Assembly (NCBI GenBank): GCA_009928855.1
Contig: SABV01000010.1
Location: forward strand, 1-34,515
DNA length: 34,515 bases
Origin: Erysipelotrichia bacterium
GTDB lineage: Bacteria; Muiribacteriota; Ozemobacteria; Ozemobacterales; Ozemobacteraceae
Direction: 5' to 3'
Numbering within the stretch: the stretch's first letter is position 1; each line of letters starts with the position of its first letter. The notes under the pieces were generated by a model that was not told the origin of the DNA, made no database searches, and saw only the letters and a list, made by a program, of their open reading frames with translations. The translations under genes and the position numbers were made by a program. Positions 18,151-26,019 of this stretch are shown here, piece by piece.

Positions 18151-18626
18151 AATCGCACTCCTGCCTGAATGATTATTGGCGCCAATAGAAAAAAAAATCC
18201 GGCACCTGAAGGCAAGGTGATATTAAGCCAAAAAGACGGGACAAGTCAAGAAAAGTAAGCCAGGGTTTGTGATTTTTTTTTCAAACCCGGTGGGCTGAAA
18301 AAACCAATTCTCAATCGATATTTTGACTTCACGTATAATATAACTGCACAATACCAACATGCATAAAAACAACAAATCATCGTTGCCGCTTTAAACGGGG
18401 TGTAGGGCAGCATGTGTCTCTTTTTTTCTGACAGAGCAGTTGCATAAGATCAAGCGCAGAAGTTGCATTCAGTTTCTGTGCAACGCAGATTATAAAATGT
18501 TCAAAATTTATTACAAATGACCGGGGCTTTATAACGAAGCCTTTTATAAAAAATTTCGCATGGTTTTGCTGCCTGAGCCAGCCAGATCTGGCCAGTTTGC
18601 GCCGCAAAATCTTAACAGAAGCCGGG
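18151..18626. other. Gene-free stretch between nifJ and a membrane-protein gene
   Basis: No convincing coding frame. It must carry the nifJ promoter and leader on the minus strand. A stem-loop (arms GGGTTTG 18263-18269 and CAAACCC 18282-18288, extended by AGCC/GGCT at 18258-18261 and 18293-18296) surrounds a run of T about 110 bases upstream of nifJ. The rest is AT-rich with no clear family of repeats. Short frames on either strand here show no recognisable protein. Confidence 0.5.
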
Positions 18627-18654
18627 TTGACATTGTCGATTTATCACCTATATT
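18627..18654 (+). promoter_or_regulatory. Sigma-70-type promoter for the 206-residue membrane protein
   Basis: TTGACA (18627-18632), a 16-base spacer and TATATT (18649-18654). The -35 box is a perfect consensus match and the -10 box 5 of 6. The predicted transcript starts about 25 bases before the ATG at 18684 and includes its AGGAG. Confidence 0.65.
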
Positions 18655-18683
18655 GCAAACACAGCCAGAAACAGGAGCATATT

Positions 18684-19304
18684 ATGACCAGAGCCCGAAA
18701 CTTTGCAGATTTTGCCAAAATGCTGCTTATTGCAGGCTTCGCGTCAGTACCATCGATCGCCTCAGCCAATCCACTTGTCTTTGACCCGGTAAGTGCCACT
18801 CTTCCCCTGTTTCTCGAAACTTTTTTCTTCGCTTTTTCATTAAAAGCCCTTGGCTTTCGCCCGATTCCGGTCTTCTTAGCGTGGTTTTTCGTTACCTCAA
18901 CCACCTGGTATCTTCTGATCGGATTCTCGCTTGGCTCATTCGTGGCAATTCTGGCCGGCAGCGCTTTTACAACTGAAGAAGGCGGCATTATATATCTTGC
19001 CGCCGCGATTTTTCTTGAACTGGGCATCAGCCTCATAGAAACGCTTATATTGCTTCTCGCAGCCCGAATGCGATTCTTTCGCCGACCAGACACCGCAAAT
19101 GTTCAACCATTTTTCGGCATTGTTTTTAAAATTGCCATTATCGGAAATCTGGTCTCGATGGTCAGTGCTCTGCCTGAAACGCTTGAGCACGATTATTCAT
19201 GCATCTTCTATCTGATAATCATCCCGGCTATCTATCTGGCAAAATATCTTACCCGAGCCGTTTCGGGGCTGAATACAGCCCCGAAATCAGACACATCGGC
19301 GTAA
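18684..19304 (+). CDS. Polytopic membrane protein, function unknown
   Basis: 206 residues, not recognised. The N terminus looks like a signal peptide or first helix (MLLIAGFASVPSIASA, about 12-27). Hydrophobic stretches follow at about 35-55, 61-95, 104-130, 143-165 and 175-196, so four to six membrane helices are likely. There is no obvious catalytic motif or charged membrane residue cluster apart from Glu residues in helices (FLETFF, FLELGISLIETL). Start ATG at 18684 has AGGAG six bases upstream and a good promoter; the open frame continues upstream to 18597 but those codons lack these signals. Convergent with the sigma-factor operon, 6 bases apart. Codon use looks like its neighbours. Confidence 0.7.
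   Translation: MTRARNFADFAKMLLIAGFASVPSIASANPLVFDPVSATLPLFLETFFFAFSLKALGFRPIPVFLAWFFVTSTTWYLLIGFSLGSFVAILAGSAFTTEEGGIIYLAAAIFLELGISLIETLILLLAARMRFFRRPDTANVQPFFGIVFKIAIIGNLVSMVSALPETLEHDYSCIFYLIIIPAIYLAKYLTRAVSGLNTAPKSDTSA
19261..19286. other. Perfect hairpin inside the 3' end of the membrane-protein gene
   Basis: TTTCGGGGCT (19261-19270) and AGCCCCGAAA (19277-19286) form a 10-bp stem with a 6-base loop, ending 18 bases before the stop codon. It lies between two convergent genes whose stops are 6 bases apart. No U-tract follows on either strand, so it is not a classic terminator; it may be an RNA 3'-end stabiliser or part of a bidirectional stop region. Confidence 0.45.
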
Positions 19305-19310
19305 TTCTGC

Positions 19311-20480
19311 TCATTCAACAGCAGGCAGGCTTATATCATCACCAGTTAACCTGCCATCGACTCTATCAGGGCCAACACTATAAAACACTGTTTCGCCATC
19401 TTTCTGCACTGATTTAATCGGCTGCCCCGACCACGGATCAGTCAGGCTTACAGACTTCCCAAGCAACAGAGCAAGTTTCGACACAAGCATTACTTTTTGT
19501 GCAAGGCGCTCCTGGCAGGCGATATAAGCTTTACGAAAATTTGGCAGAGCAATTAAAAGAACCAGATGATGAGTAAACACACGCAAATCTTCATCATAGC
19601 TACCGGTCTCAAACATCTGCTGTTTCAATTGCTTATATTTCAACACCGGATCACCATAAATCACATCCAGCAGCCACATGGCAAGCGGCGCTTTGCGATA
19701 TAAAGCACCGTAAAAATACTTAAAGTAAACAAACTCATCTTCCATACTGGCTGCCATCGAACGGTCAATTGCCAGAGAATTAGTAAGTGCAACCAGGCAA
19801 TCTGCAACTTCAAATTCGCTAATCAGACCAGCACGAACCATTGGCACCAGGCTTTTTAATGCAATACCATCAATTGCCGCAGCAATCATTTTTCCGATAA
19901 GAAATGGGCTGCTGAGATCGGTCATACGGGCAAGCTTAATCGAAGCCTCAAAAATAAAAGCGCTGTTTTCGGCCGGAAACTGCTCCTTGAACCTGGCATG
20001 AAAAGCGGCAAGAAACTTGGCGGTTTTTCTGATTTTTTTGTAACTTTCAGCCAGCGAGCAATCTAACGGGTCAAGCTGCGGGCTTGCAAAAATTACAAGA
20101 TATTTCCAATCAAGACCGTTAAACGCCTTGATTGCGGCAACAATTTCCTGATCATGCTCTGAAACCGATGCAGCAAGGGCAAATGACTTATTTCCAGCAG
20201 GTTCTTTCAGTAACTTCCCGGCAAAACCTGAAACCGTTTTCCAGCTGGCAAAAGCTGCCCGAGTCGATTCGTCCAGGTACATCAGCTGTTTTTGAGCAGG
20301 CAGGTTTTCAAAACCTGTAGATTTGCTCCATTCAGCATCATTAAGCTGCTTGACCGCACCAACAAGGTTCATAAAGCTGTAAACAGCCGAAACAACAGAA
20401 ATAAAAACCAACAATGAAATAATTGCTACCAGCCTTTTTGCGGGACTGTAAGAGTAAAATTTTTCAATTAGATTACGCAT
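19311..20480 (-). CDS. Membrane-anchored protein in ECF sigma operon, function unknown
   Basis: 389 residues. One membrane helix near the N terminus (about 16-38, LVAIISLLVFISVVSAVYSF) and a large, mostly helical domain beyond it, presumably outside the cytoplasm. The last ~50 residues (LTDPWSGQPIKSV, TVFYSVGPDRVDGRLTGDD) resemble the C terminus of type II secretion pseudopilins and related substrates, where an Asp/Gly-rich loop binds calcium; no pilin-type N terminus is present. Start ATG has GGGAGG six bases upstream and overlaps the preceding gene by 8 bases. The operon position suggests it is a target or partner of the sigma factor system, perhaps a sensor; this is inference. Confidence 0.65.
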   Translation of the reverse strand: MRNLIEKFYSYSPAKRLVAIISLLVFISVVSAVYSFMNLVGAVKQLNDAEWSKSTGFENLPAQKQLMYLDESTRAAFASWKTVSGFAGKLLKEPAGNKSFALAASVSEHDQEIVAAIKAFNGLDWKYLVIFASPQLDPLDCSLAESYKKIRKTAKFLAAFHARFKEQFPAENSAFIFEASIKLARMTDLSSPFLIGKMIAAAIDGIALKSLVPMVRAGLISEFEVADCLVALTNSLAIDRSMAASMEDEFVYFKYFYGALYRKAPLAMWLLDVIYGDPVLKYKQLKQQMFETGSYDEDLRVFTHHLVLLIALPNFRKAYIACQERLAQKVMLVSKLALLLGKSVSLTDPWSGQPIKSVQKDGETVFYSVGPDRVDGRLTGDDISLPAVE

Positions 20481-20898
20481 GGCAAGCCTCCCTTGTTTTG
20501 TCGTGGCGGTGAACCGGCATTACTGCTGCAGTCAGAATGAAAGTCGTCGCCATCAGAATCAAAAACGCACGCATGACACCTCTTACCAACACAAGAACCA
20601 TGCTCTGGCCGCCTGAGAATAAATCAGTGGCATGCCATGCCATCGGCAGGTTCTGTTCGACCATTAGTTCAACATCCAATATCGGCGACTGCATGGGCAC
20701 AAACCCCATGGCAGCGTAAACAAGCAAAACCGGAACAAAAATTACAATGAAGCATTTAAAAACCGCCCACAATTCATTAACGGGAACTACACTCGCGCGC
20801 CTGCTCAATCTTTCGCCGATTTTGCGACTCAACGAATTATCGCGACCAACCTCATCGGTTATTTTATCGAAGGCAGCCTTTATTTTTTCAGACTTCAT
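20473..20898 (-). CDS. Small membrane protein, candidate anti-sigma factor
   Basis: 141 residues. A charged N-terminal segment of about 40 residues (helical, MKSEKIKAAFDKITDEVG...) precedes two membrane helices at about 45-67 (FKCFIVIFVPVLLVYAAMGF) and 100-127 (SMVLVLVRGVMRAFLILMATTFILTAAVM). A cytoplasmic N-terminal domain followed by helices, encoded directly after an ECF sigma gene, is the usual plan of membrane anti-sigma factors, but the N-terminal part does not show a zinc-binding HxxxCxxC motif. Its start overlaps the sigma gene by 11 bases with AGGAG 7 bases upstream; it in turn overlaps the next gene by 8. Function is inferred from context only. Confidence 0.6.
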   Translation of the reverse strand: MKSEKIKAAFDKITDEVGRDNSLSRKIGERLSRRASVVPVNELWAVFKCFIVIFVPVLLVYAAMGFVPMQSPILDVELMVEQNLPMAWHATDLFSGGQSMVLVLVRGVMRAFLILMATTFILTAAVMPVHRHDKTREACHA

Positions 20899-21421
20899 CG
20901 CTGATCTCCTCTTGTAAAACCAGGCCCAAACGGTCTTTTAATCTGGACAGTCTCGACATGACTGTTCCTGTTTTTATCTGCATTTCATCGGCAATTTCTT
21001 TATAACTCATGTCAGCACTGAATCTCAGCGTAATAATCTGCCGGTCTTCATCGTCAAGCTTGCTCAGAATATCTTTAAGCTGCACCACTGTCTCGTCCTT
21101 TATAAAGCGATTCTCAAGCTCTGCTGCCTCGCTGCAGGTCTCAAAACCACAGAAACGCGCCAGATATCTTAGTTTTGTTTTCAGACTGCGACGGTTTTTA
21201 AGAGCCTCATTGCGAGCAACCTTTACCAGCCAGGCTTTTTGCCTGAATGACTCACTCAGAAACTCAGAATTATTAAAAGCCTTGATAAAAACTTCCTGAA
21301 CTATATCCCAGCTGTCTTCAGCATTAAGAGTAATACCATAGACGATTGAATACACCAGCCCCTGAAACTGTCGAATCAGTAAGGCAAATTGTGCATCGAT
21401 TGTCTGATTGTTTTTATTCAT
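20888..21421 (-). CDS. ECF-type RNA polymerase sigma factor
   Basis: 177-residue sigma-70-family regulator with only regions 2 and 4. Region 2 is seen at about residues 11-80: FQGLVYSIVYGITLNAEDSWDIVQEVFIKAF, the core-binding and -10 recognition helices. Region 4 at about 117-170 includes LSKLDDEDRQIITLRF, the helix-turn-helix SYKEIADEMQIKTGTVMSRLSRLKDRL. The linker is slightly longer than usual (about residues 80-115). ATG at 21421 has no strong Shine-Dalgarno sequence. First gene of a three-gene operon in which all junctions overlap, so sigma and its partners are probably made in fixed ratio. I found no convincing autoregulatory ECF promoter in the 120 bases upstream. Confidence 0.9.
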   Translation of the reverse strand: MNKNNQTIDAQFALLIRQFQGLVYSIVYGITLNAEDSWDIVQEVFIKAFNNSEFLSESFRQKAWLVKVARNEALKNRRSLKTKLRYLARFCGFETCSEAAELENRFIKDETVVQLKDILSKLDDEDRQIITLRFSADMSYKEIADEMQIKTGTVMSRLSRLKDRLGLVLQEEISDEV

Positions 21422-21541
21422 CTCATTATCTTAAATCCACCGGCACGAAGTTTATTCCATTTTTTTAACTTATTTTGCGCAACCGCCAGAATAAGCAGTA
21501 TTTTGCATCTGCAAGGAATCAGCCTGCGCACCGACAGCAGC

Positions 21542-22003
21542 CTATCTGGCTTGATAATGGCGGTATTGCCCTTTAAAAAAAGTTGTAAGAGCTCCTTGTT
21601 TTTCGAGACTCTTCAAAGACGCCTGCACTCGGGCATCGCCATAACGCCTGAATTTTCCGCTGATTTTATTGATCGTTCTCGCGGCAGTAGAGCAATATTC
21701 GAGAATTTCTTCAGCAAGCAGATCTACCGCTTCAGGCAAATCCTTTATCGGTATTACCAGGGTTTTGCCCGGATTGGCAGGGGAATAATTTTCGCCGGCT
21801 TCAAAGCGAAGACAGTCTGCGTGACGCAAAAGAAAACTGCGTATTTTGACCCGCAAAGCTCCACCGGTGCCGCTTGAGCCATATCCATGAATGACGTCAA
21901 ACCGGCTGCGATCGCCTTTTTTGACCCTGGAATTATAGAAGCGCACCAGCGCCTCAATTGCCTCAATCTGCGTATACCCGTGCAAATCAATCTCGTTGTT
22001 CAT
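21542..22003 (-). CDS. Smr-domain protein
   Basis: 153 residues. Smr domain at about 3-90: EIDLHGYTQIEAIEAL holds the LDxH-like DLHG motif and IHGYGSSGTGGALR is the second conserved block (HGxGxGxLR). Smr domains of this stand-alone kind are nucleases or nucleic-acid binders; recent family members act on mRNA of collided ribosomes or in DNA repair, while MutS2 carries one at its C terminus. The tail (about 90-153) is basic (ISGKFRRYGDARVQ, FFKGQYRHYQAR) and may bind nucleic acid. It begins 60 bases past the ddh stop and could be the last gene of that operon, although no functional link to lysine synthesis is obvious. Confidence 0.82.
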   Translation of the reverse strand: MNNEIDLHGYTQIEAIEALVRFYNSRVKKGDRSRFDVIHGYGSSGTGGALRVKIRSFLLRHADCLRFEAGENYSPANPGKTLVIPIKDLPEAVDLLAEEILEYCSTAARTINKISGKFRRYGDARVQASLKSLEKQGALTTFFKGQYRHYQAR

Positions 22004-22063
22004 AGATCACCGAATATACCCGATCATCTACCCGATTTCAATAACATGCTTGCCGGCTACTCC

Positions 22064-23050
22064 TTAAAGAAGGGTTCTGCGCAATTCTTCGGCACTACGT
22101 GGGTCAAGCAAAGCCGGCGCAACATCAAGAACCGTCCGACACCCGCTGTGTCCTTGACACGCAAGACGGTAGGCAGCACGAGCATAAGCGACCAGCACGC
22201 TGGCTGTAAACTCCGGATTAGAATCAAGTTTGAGGCTGAATTCTATGACATGGGCATTCTGCCCGTTCATACCCGTAACACCCGACCTGATAACGAAACC
22301 GCCATGTGGAATTTTGGCATGATCCCGCTGCAATTCTGCTTCAGTAATAAAGTGAACGGTAGTATCATAATCGGCAAAATAATTAGGCATAGTCTTGATT
22401 TCATGAGTAATCAGCTCTCTGTCGGCGCCTTCTTCAGCAACAACATAGCACTGCCGAAGATGCTTCTGGCGTGCGGTCAGAGATGGTTTTTCCCCGGATC
22501 GAACGCGTGCCAGCGCCTCATCAACAGGAATCGTATATTGCCGGGCATCTTTTACCCCGCGCAACCGACGGACAGCATCAGAATGGCCCTGACTGACACC
22601 TTTTCCCCAGAACGTTTCGTCGTTGCCCTGCGGCAGAATAGCCTGTGAAATCAATCTGTTCAGCGAAAATAAACCCGGGTCCCAGCCAACAGAAATAATT
22701 CCGAGGTGGTTCGCTTTTTTAGCGGCAGCATCTACCGCAGCGTAATGGTCTGAAATACACGCGTGCGTATCAAAACTGTCCACCACATTAAAATGGCTGG
22801 CGAATTCAGGTGTCTGGGTCGGCAAATCGGTCGCACTGCCACCACAGAGAATCATGACATCGATAGCACCTTTCCATGACCCGGCTTCAGACACAGAAAC
22901 TACTTTAAGGCCTGGCGTAAGCGGTGAAATAGATGCAGGGTCTCTGCGACTGAAAATTGCCGCCAGTTCCATGTCTGGACTTTGCCGGACGGCGCTTTCG
23001 ACTCCTCGCCCAAGATTACCATAACCAACAATGCCGATGCGAATTGTCAT
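22064..23050 (-). CDS. ddh: meso-Diaminopimelate dehydrogenase
   Basis: 328-residue NADPH enzyme that makes meso-diaminopimelate from tetrahydrodipicolinate and ammonia in one step, bypassing the succinylase and acetylase branches. The Rossmann motif is IGIVGYGNLGRGVE at the N terminus. Other conserved segments of the Ddh family are visible: CGGSATDLPTQ, VVDSFDTHACISDHY, SVGWDPGLFS, GKGVSQGHSDAVRR and the C-terminal MPNYFADYDTTVHF. The frame is open to 23092, but ATG at 23050 has GGGAGAG about 7 bases upstream and gives the family's normal N terminus. Follows lysA after a 35-base gap in a lysC-lysA-ddh order. Confidence 0.95.
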   Translation of the reverse strand: MTIRIGIVGYGNLGRGVESAVRQSPDMELAAIFSRRDPASISPLTPGLKVVSVSEAGSWKGAIDVMILCGGSATDLPTQTPEFASHFNVVDSFDTHACISDHYAAVDAAAKKANHLGIISVGWDPGLFSLNRLISQAILPQGNDETFWGKGVSQGHSDAVRRLRGVKDARQYTIPVDEALARVRSGEKPSLTARQKHLRQCYVVAEEGADRELITHEIKTMPNYFADYDTTVHFITEAELQRDHAKIPHGGFVIRSGVTGMNGQNAHVIEFSLKLDSNPEFTASVLVAYARAAYRLACQGHSGCRTVLDVAPALLDPRSAEELRRTLL

Positions 23051-23085
23051 AAAGCAGCTCTCCCTGTCTTTGTTTAATTTAATAT

Positions 23086-24363
23086 TTAACAATCATTTTC
23101 AACCGCTAAAAACTGGTCAAGCTCGCTGAAATTTAGGGTTGAGAAGTAATCTTCAAGTCTTTCGGCCCTTCTGATCACAATAACCTCGCCACTTTCGCGA
23201 CGCAGCAGTTCAGCTGACCTGAGCTGCCCGTTGTAGTTAAAACCCATCGCATGCCCGTGAGCACCGGTAGTGTGTATTACGACAACATCCCCAACTTCGA
23301 CAGATGGCAGCATCCGTTCTATGGCGAACTTATCGTTGTTCTCGCAAAGAGAACCGGTGACATCGTATTTATGGTCGTGCGGTAATGTTTCTTTTCCGAG
23401 AACAGTTATGTGATGGTAAGCACCATACATGCCAGGTCGCATCAGGTCGGCCATGCTGGCATCCAGCCCGATATAGTCGCGATAAATGCTTTTAAGATGC
23501 CTGACCCTGGCAACCAGCCAGCCATAAGGCCCGGTAATCATTCTGCCGTTTTCCATATATATTTTAAGAGGGGAAAGGTTATTACCGACTATCAGTCTTT
23601 CGTATTCGCTTTTAATGCCGGCCGAAACTTTTTTGAGATCCAGCTTTTGCTCTTCTGGTCGGTAAGGAACCCCATATCCGCCGCCGAGATCTACAAATTC
23701 AATTCTGACACCGGTCTGGCAATATATATCAACAACAAGCTCAAACACCATTTTTGCGGTTTCAATATGGTAATCTTCATTCAATTCGTTTGAAGCCACC
23801 ATGGTGTGCAGACCGAATCTTGTGACACCCTTCTGTCTGGCGATTCTGTAAGCTTCAACAATCTGCTCACCTGTCAGGCCATATTTGGCTTCTTCAGGCC
23901 TGCCAATTATCACATTGCCGCTTTTCAGAGGCCCCGGATTATATCTGAAGCTGAGCAGCTCAGGAAGCCCGGCCGATTTTTCCAGAAAATCAATATGTCT
24001 GATGTCATCAAGATTGATAATTGCGCCAAGTTTTTTTGCCGCCACAAACTCTTCTGCCGGAGTATTGTTTGAAGAGAACATTATGTCTTCTCTGGCAATG
24101 CCAGCTTTTTCGGCGAGGATAAGCTCTGGCAAAGAGCTGCAATCGGCACCCATACCAGAAGCCTTAAGAATTTTAAGTATAAATGGGTTTGGCAGAGCCT
24201 TTACAGCGTAATAATTTTTGAACCCCGGCATCCATGAGAATATGCGATTAAACCGCTCGGCATTTTCTCTGATCATTTTCTCGTCGTACAGATGAAAAGG
24301 TGTCGCGCGCTTCGCAATCAGCTCAAGCACCTGCTCTTTTGTCAGCGGAAAATTATAAACCAT
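23086..24363 (-). CDS. lysA: Diaminopimelate decarboxylase
   Basis: 425-residue PLP enzyme (fold type III) that decarboxylates meso-diaminopimelate to lysine. The PLP-binding lysine is in YAVKALPNP at about residue 49. Other landmarks: GADCSSLPEL, the phosphate-binding VDLGGGYGVPY, MENGRMITGPYGWLV, and GSLCENNDKF, whose Cys and Glu form the catalytic and substrate-binding pair at the dimer interface. C-terminal beta domain with GAHGHAMGFNYNG. Start ATG at 24363 has GGGGG seven bases upstream; 19 bases separate it from the lysC stop. Related decarboxylases (carboxynorspermidine, arginine) are possible in this fold, but the neighbours point to LysA. Confidence 0.93.
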   Translation of the reverse strand: MVYNFPLTKEQVLELIAKRATPFHLYDEKMIRENAERFNRIFSWMPGFKNYYAVKALPNPFILKILKASGMGADCSSLPELILAEKAGIAREDIMFSSNNTPAEEFVAAKKLGAIINLDDIRHIDFLEKSAGLPELLSFRYNPGPLKSGNVIIGRPEEAKYGLTGEQIVEAYRIARQKGVTRFGLHTMVASNELNEDYHIETAKMVFELVVDIYCQTGVRIEFVDLGGGYGVPYRPEEQKLDLKKVSAGIKSEYERLIVGNNLSPLKIYMENGRMITGPYGWLVARVRHLKSIYRDYIGLDASMADLMRPGMYGAYHHITVLGKETLPHDHKYDVTGSLCENNDKFAIERMLPSVEVGDVVVIHTTGAHGHAMGFNYNGQLRSAELLRRESGEVIVIRRAERLEDYFSTLNFSELDQFLAVENDC

Positions 24364-24382
24364 ATTTTACCCCCTGCGCCAT

Positions 24383-25726
24383 TCATGCGGCTGGCGGCGC
24401 AGCTTCAAAAAAAGCGCGGTGTAATTCGACAATACAGGTTTCGGCCTGGTTATCATCGACGATAAAACTTATGTTCACCTTTGAAGCCCCCTGCGAGATC
24501 ATCTGCACATTTATGCCGCTGCGATTGAGCACATCAAAGGTTTTTTCGAGAATTTCTGACGAGTGTTTTACGTTGCCGACCATGGTAATAATGGTTTTGC
24601 CGCTTTTGATGTTAACATTGGCAATTTTTTCAAGTTCGGTCTTTAGCTTTTCGAGACCACCATTTTTGCTGTCCAGGGTGAGCGAAATACTAACCTCGCT
24701 GGTAGCGAGCATATCAACCGAAATTTTCTGTTCATCGAAAAGCTGAAAAACCCTTGCCAGAAAACCATACTGTCCGAGCATTCTCGTCGAAACAATGTCG
24801 ACGAGAGTGACATTCTTTTTAAAAGTCAGCACCCGCAACAATTCATCTTTGTCGTCAAAATTTTTCACGATGAGGGTTCCGGGGTGAGCGGGGTTATAAG
24901 AGTTTTTAACTCGAACCGGAATATTTCTGGCCATGGCCGGAAGAATAGAACGCGGATGCAGCACCTTCGCACCAAAATACGCCAGTTCGCTGGCCTCTTC
25001 GAAAGAAATTTTTGTTACCGGCCAGGCACACGCAACGACACGCGGATCGGTAGTAAGTATGCCATCCACGTCTTTCCAAACCTGAATTTCGTCGACAGAA
25101 AGCGCCGCCCCCAGAATTGAAGCAGTTAAATCGCTGCCGCCTCTGCCAAGAGTGGTAATATTGGCGTTCAAATCTTTAGCAATAAAACCTGTGACAACAG
25201 GCGTAAAAGCATAATCAGACTTAAGATTGCCAAGACTGGCGGCGATTTTTGCGTAAGTTTCTTCAAGCACATCGGCATCGGTAAATTCTGAATTGCTTGT
25301 AAAGCCGATATCCCAGGCATCGAAGAATTCTGCTTTAATGCCGGCATTACATAAATAGGCAGCCAGAATTCTCACCGAGAGCCTTTCGCCAAACGAAACG
25401 AGATAATCTCTGGTTCTGTTCGAAATTTCTCTGATCAGAGCGATGCCCTCAAGCAGTTTCTGCAGCTCATCCAGCAGAGTTACTAGGCCGGTCCGGTCAA
25501 CCCATAGTTCTTCTGCAACCGCAAAATGCAGTCTACTGATTTCCTCAATGCAAACTTTGCCAGAAAGCGCCATCTCTGCCGCAGCCAGCAAATTATCGGT
25601 GGTTTTTCCCATTGCCGAAGCGACAATCACAGGCCGATCTGAGACGAACATATTAATGATATCAGCCACATGCCTGATTCTTTCGGCATTTGCCAGTGAA
25701 CTGCCGCCAAATTTCATAACTATCAT
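24383..25726 (-). CDS. lysC: Aspartate kinase (aspartokinase III-like)
   Basis: 447 residues, first enzyme of the aspartate family pathway (aspartate to aspartyl phosphate). Kinase domain: MKFGGSSLANAERIRHVAD at the N terminus, LVSFGERLSVRI, TTLGRGGSDLTAS and WKDVDGILTTDPRVV. Two ACT domains at the C terminus (about 300-447; FLARVFQLFDEQKISVDML and TFDVLNRSGINVQMISQG) indicate feedback control, most likely by lysine or threonine. The frame is open to 25840, but ATG at 25726 with AGGAG 8 bases upstream is the right start. First gene of the lysine operon. The rest of the upper pathway (asd, dapA, dapB) is not in the window. Confidence 0.95.
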   Translation of the reverse strand: MIVMKFGGSSLANAERIRHVADIINMFVSDRPVIVASAMGKTTDNLLAAAEMALSGKVCIEEISRLHFAVAEELWVDRTGLVTLLDELQKLLEGIALIREISNRTRDYLVSFGERLSVRILAAYLCNAGIKAEFFDAWDIGFTSNSEFTDADVLEETYAKIAASLGNLKSDYAFTPVVTGFIAKDLNANITTLGRGGSDLTASILGAALSVDEIQVWKDVDGILTTDPRVVACAWPVTKISFEEASELAYFGAKVLHPRSILPAMARNIPVRVKNSYNPAHPGTLIVKNFDDKDELLRVLTFKKNVTLVDIVSTRMLGQYGFLARVFQLFDEQKISVDMLATSEVSISLTLDSKNGGLEKLKTELEKIANVNIKSGKTIITMVGNVKHSSEILEKTFDVLNRSGINVQMISQGASKVNISFIVDDNQAETCIVELHRAFFEAAPPAA

Positions 25727-26019
25727 GCTTAAGACTCCTTGCGGGGATATCTGACAAAACCACAGTCTGCTCGACATCAGGAGCGTAAGTCTACCCGTAA
25801 AATCACCTAAAAAACAATACTTTTTTACCGGGCACGGCACAGTTGCCCTGAACTACCAGTAAATAACCGATATGAGACTTCGTCATTCAGGGCGAAGAAG
25901 CAAAACACACAGCTTTAATGTTTTGCACGACGTAACGCCCACTTGCTTTGCCTCTGCTGAAAGGTTAGGGTGATCTGAGCAACAAATATTTTACAAAAAA
26001 ACGGTGGTGTATAAAAAGT
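25727..26019. other. Divergent intergenic region rich in inverted repeats
   Basis: Separates lysC (minus) from the M3 peptidase (plus). Inverted repeats crowd its centre: GCCCTGA/TCAGGGC (25845-25851 and 25887-25893), CTTCG/CGAAG (25878-25882 and 25893-25897) and GCAAAACA/TGTTTTGC (25900-25907 and 25919-25926, 8 bp). Must hold both promoters; no strong box pair stands out. I compared the minus strand with the lysine-riboswitch core and did not find it. Confidence 0.4.

Noticed and set aside
18263-18288. Rex-type operator upstream of nifJ (TTGTGA with a T-rich spacer and TTCAAA)
   Set aside because: The right half departs from TCACAA, and the arms pair as GGGTTTG/CAAACCC instead, so a stem-loop explains it better.
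18377-18607. 76-codon minus-strand frame in the gap
   Set aside because: No ribosome site, no domain, Cys/Arg-rich shadow composition.
21887-22648. 253-codon plus-strand frame
   Set aside because: Antisense to ddh and the Smr gene, both of which have strong family motifs and ribosome sites.
25727-25840. N-terminal extension of aspartokinase to 25840
   Set aside because: The added 38 codons do not match the family; ATG at 25726 has AGGAG 8 bases upstream and starts directly before the conserved KFGGSS.
25740-25980. Lysine riboswitch upstream of lysC
   Set aside because: The AGAGGTGC and GAAAGG...GCCGAAG signature pieces are not found on the minus strand. Kept only as an unknown structured region.
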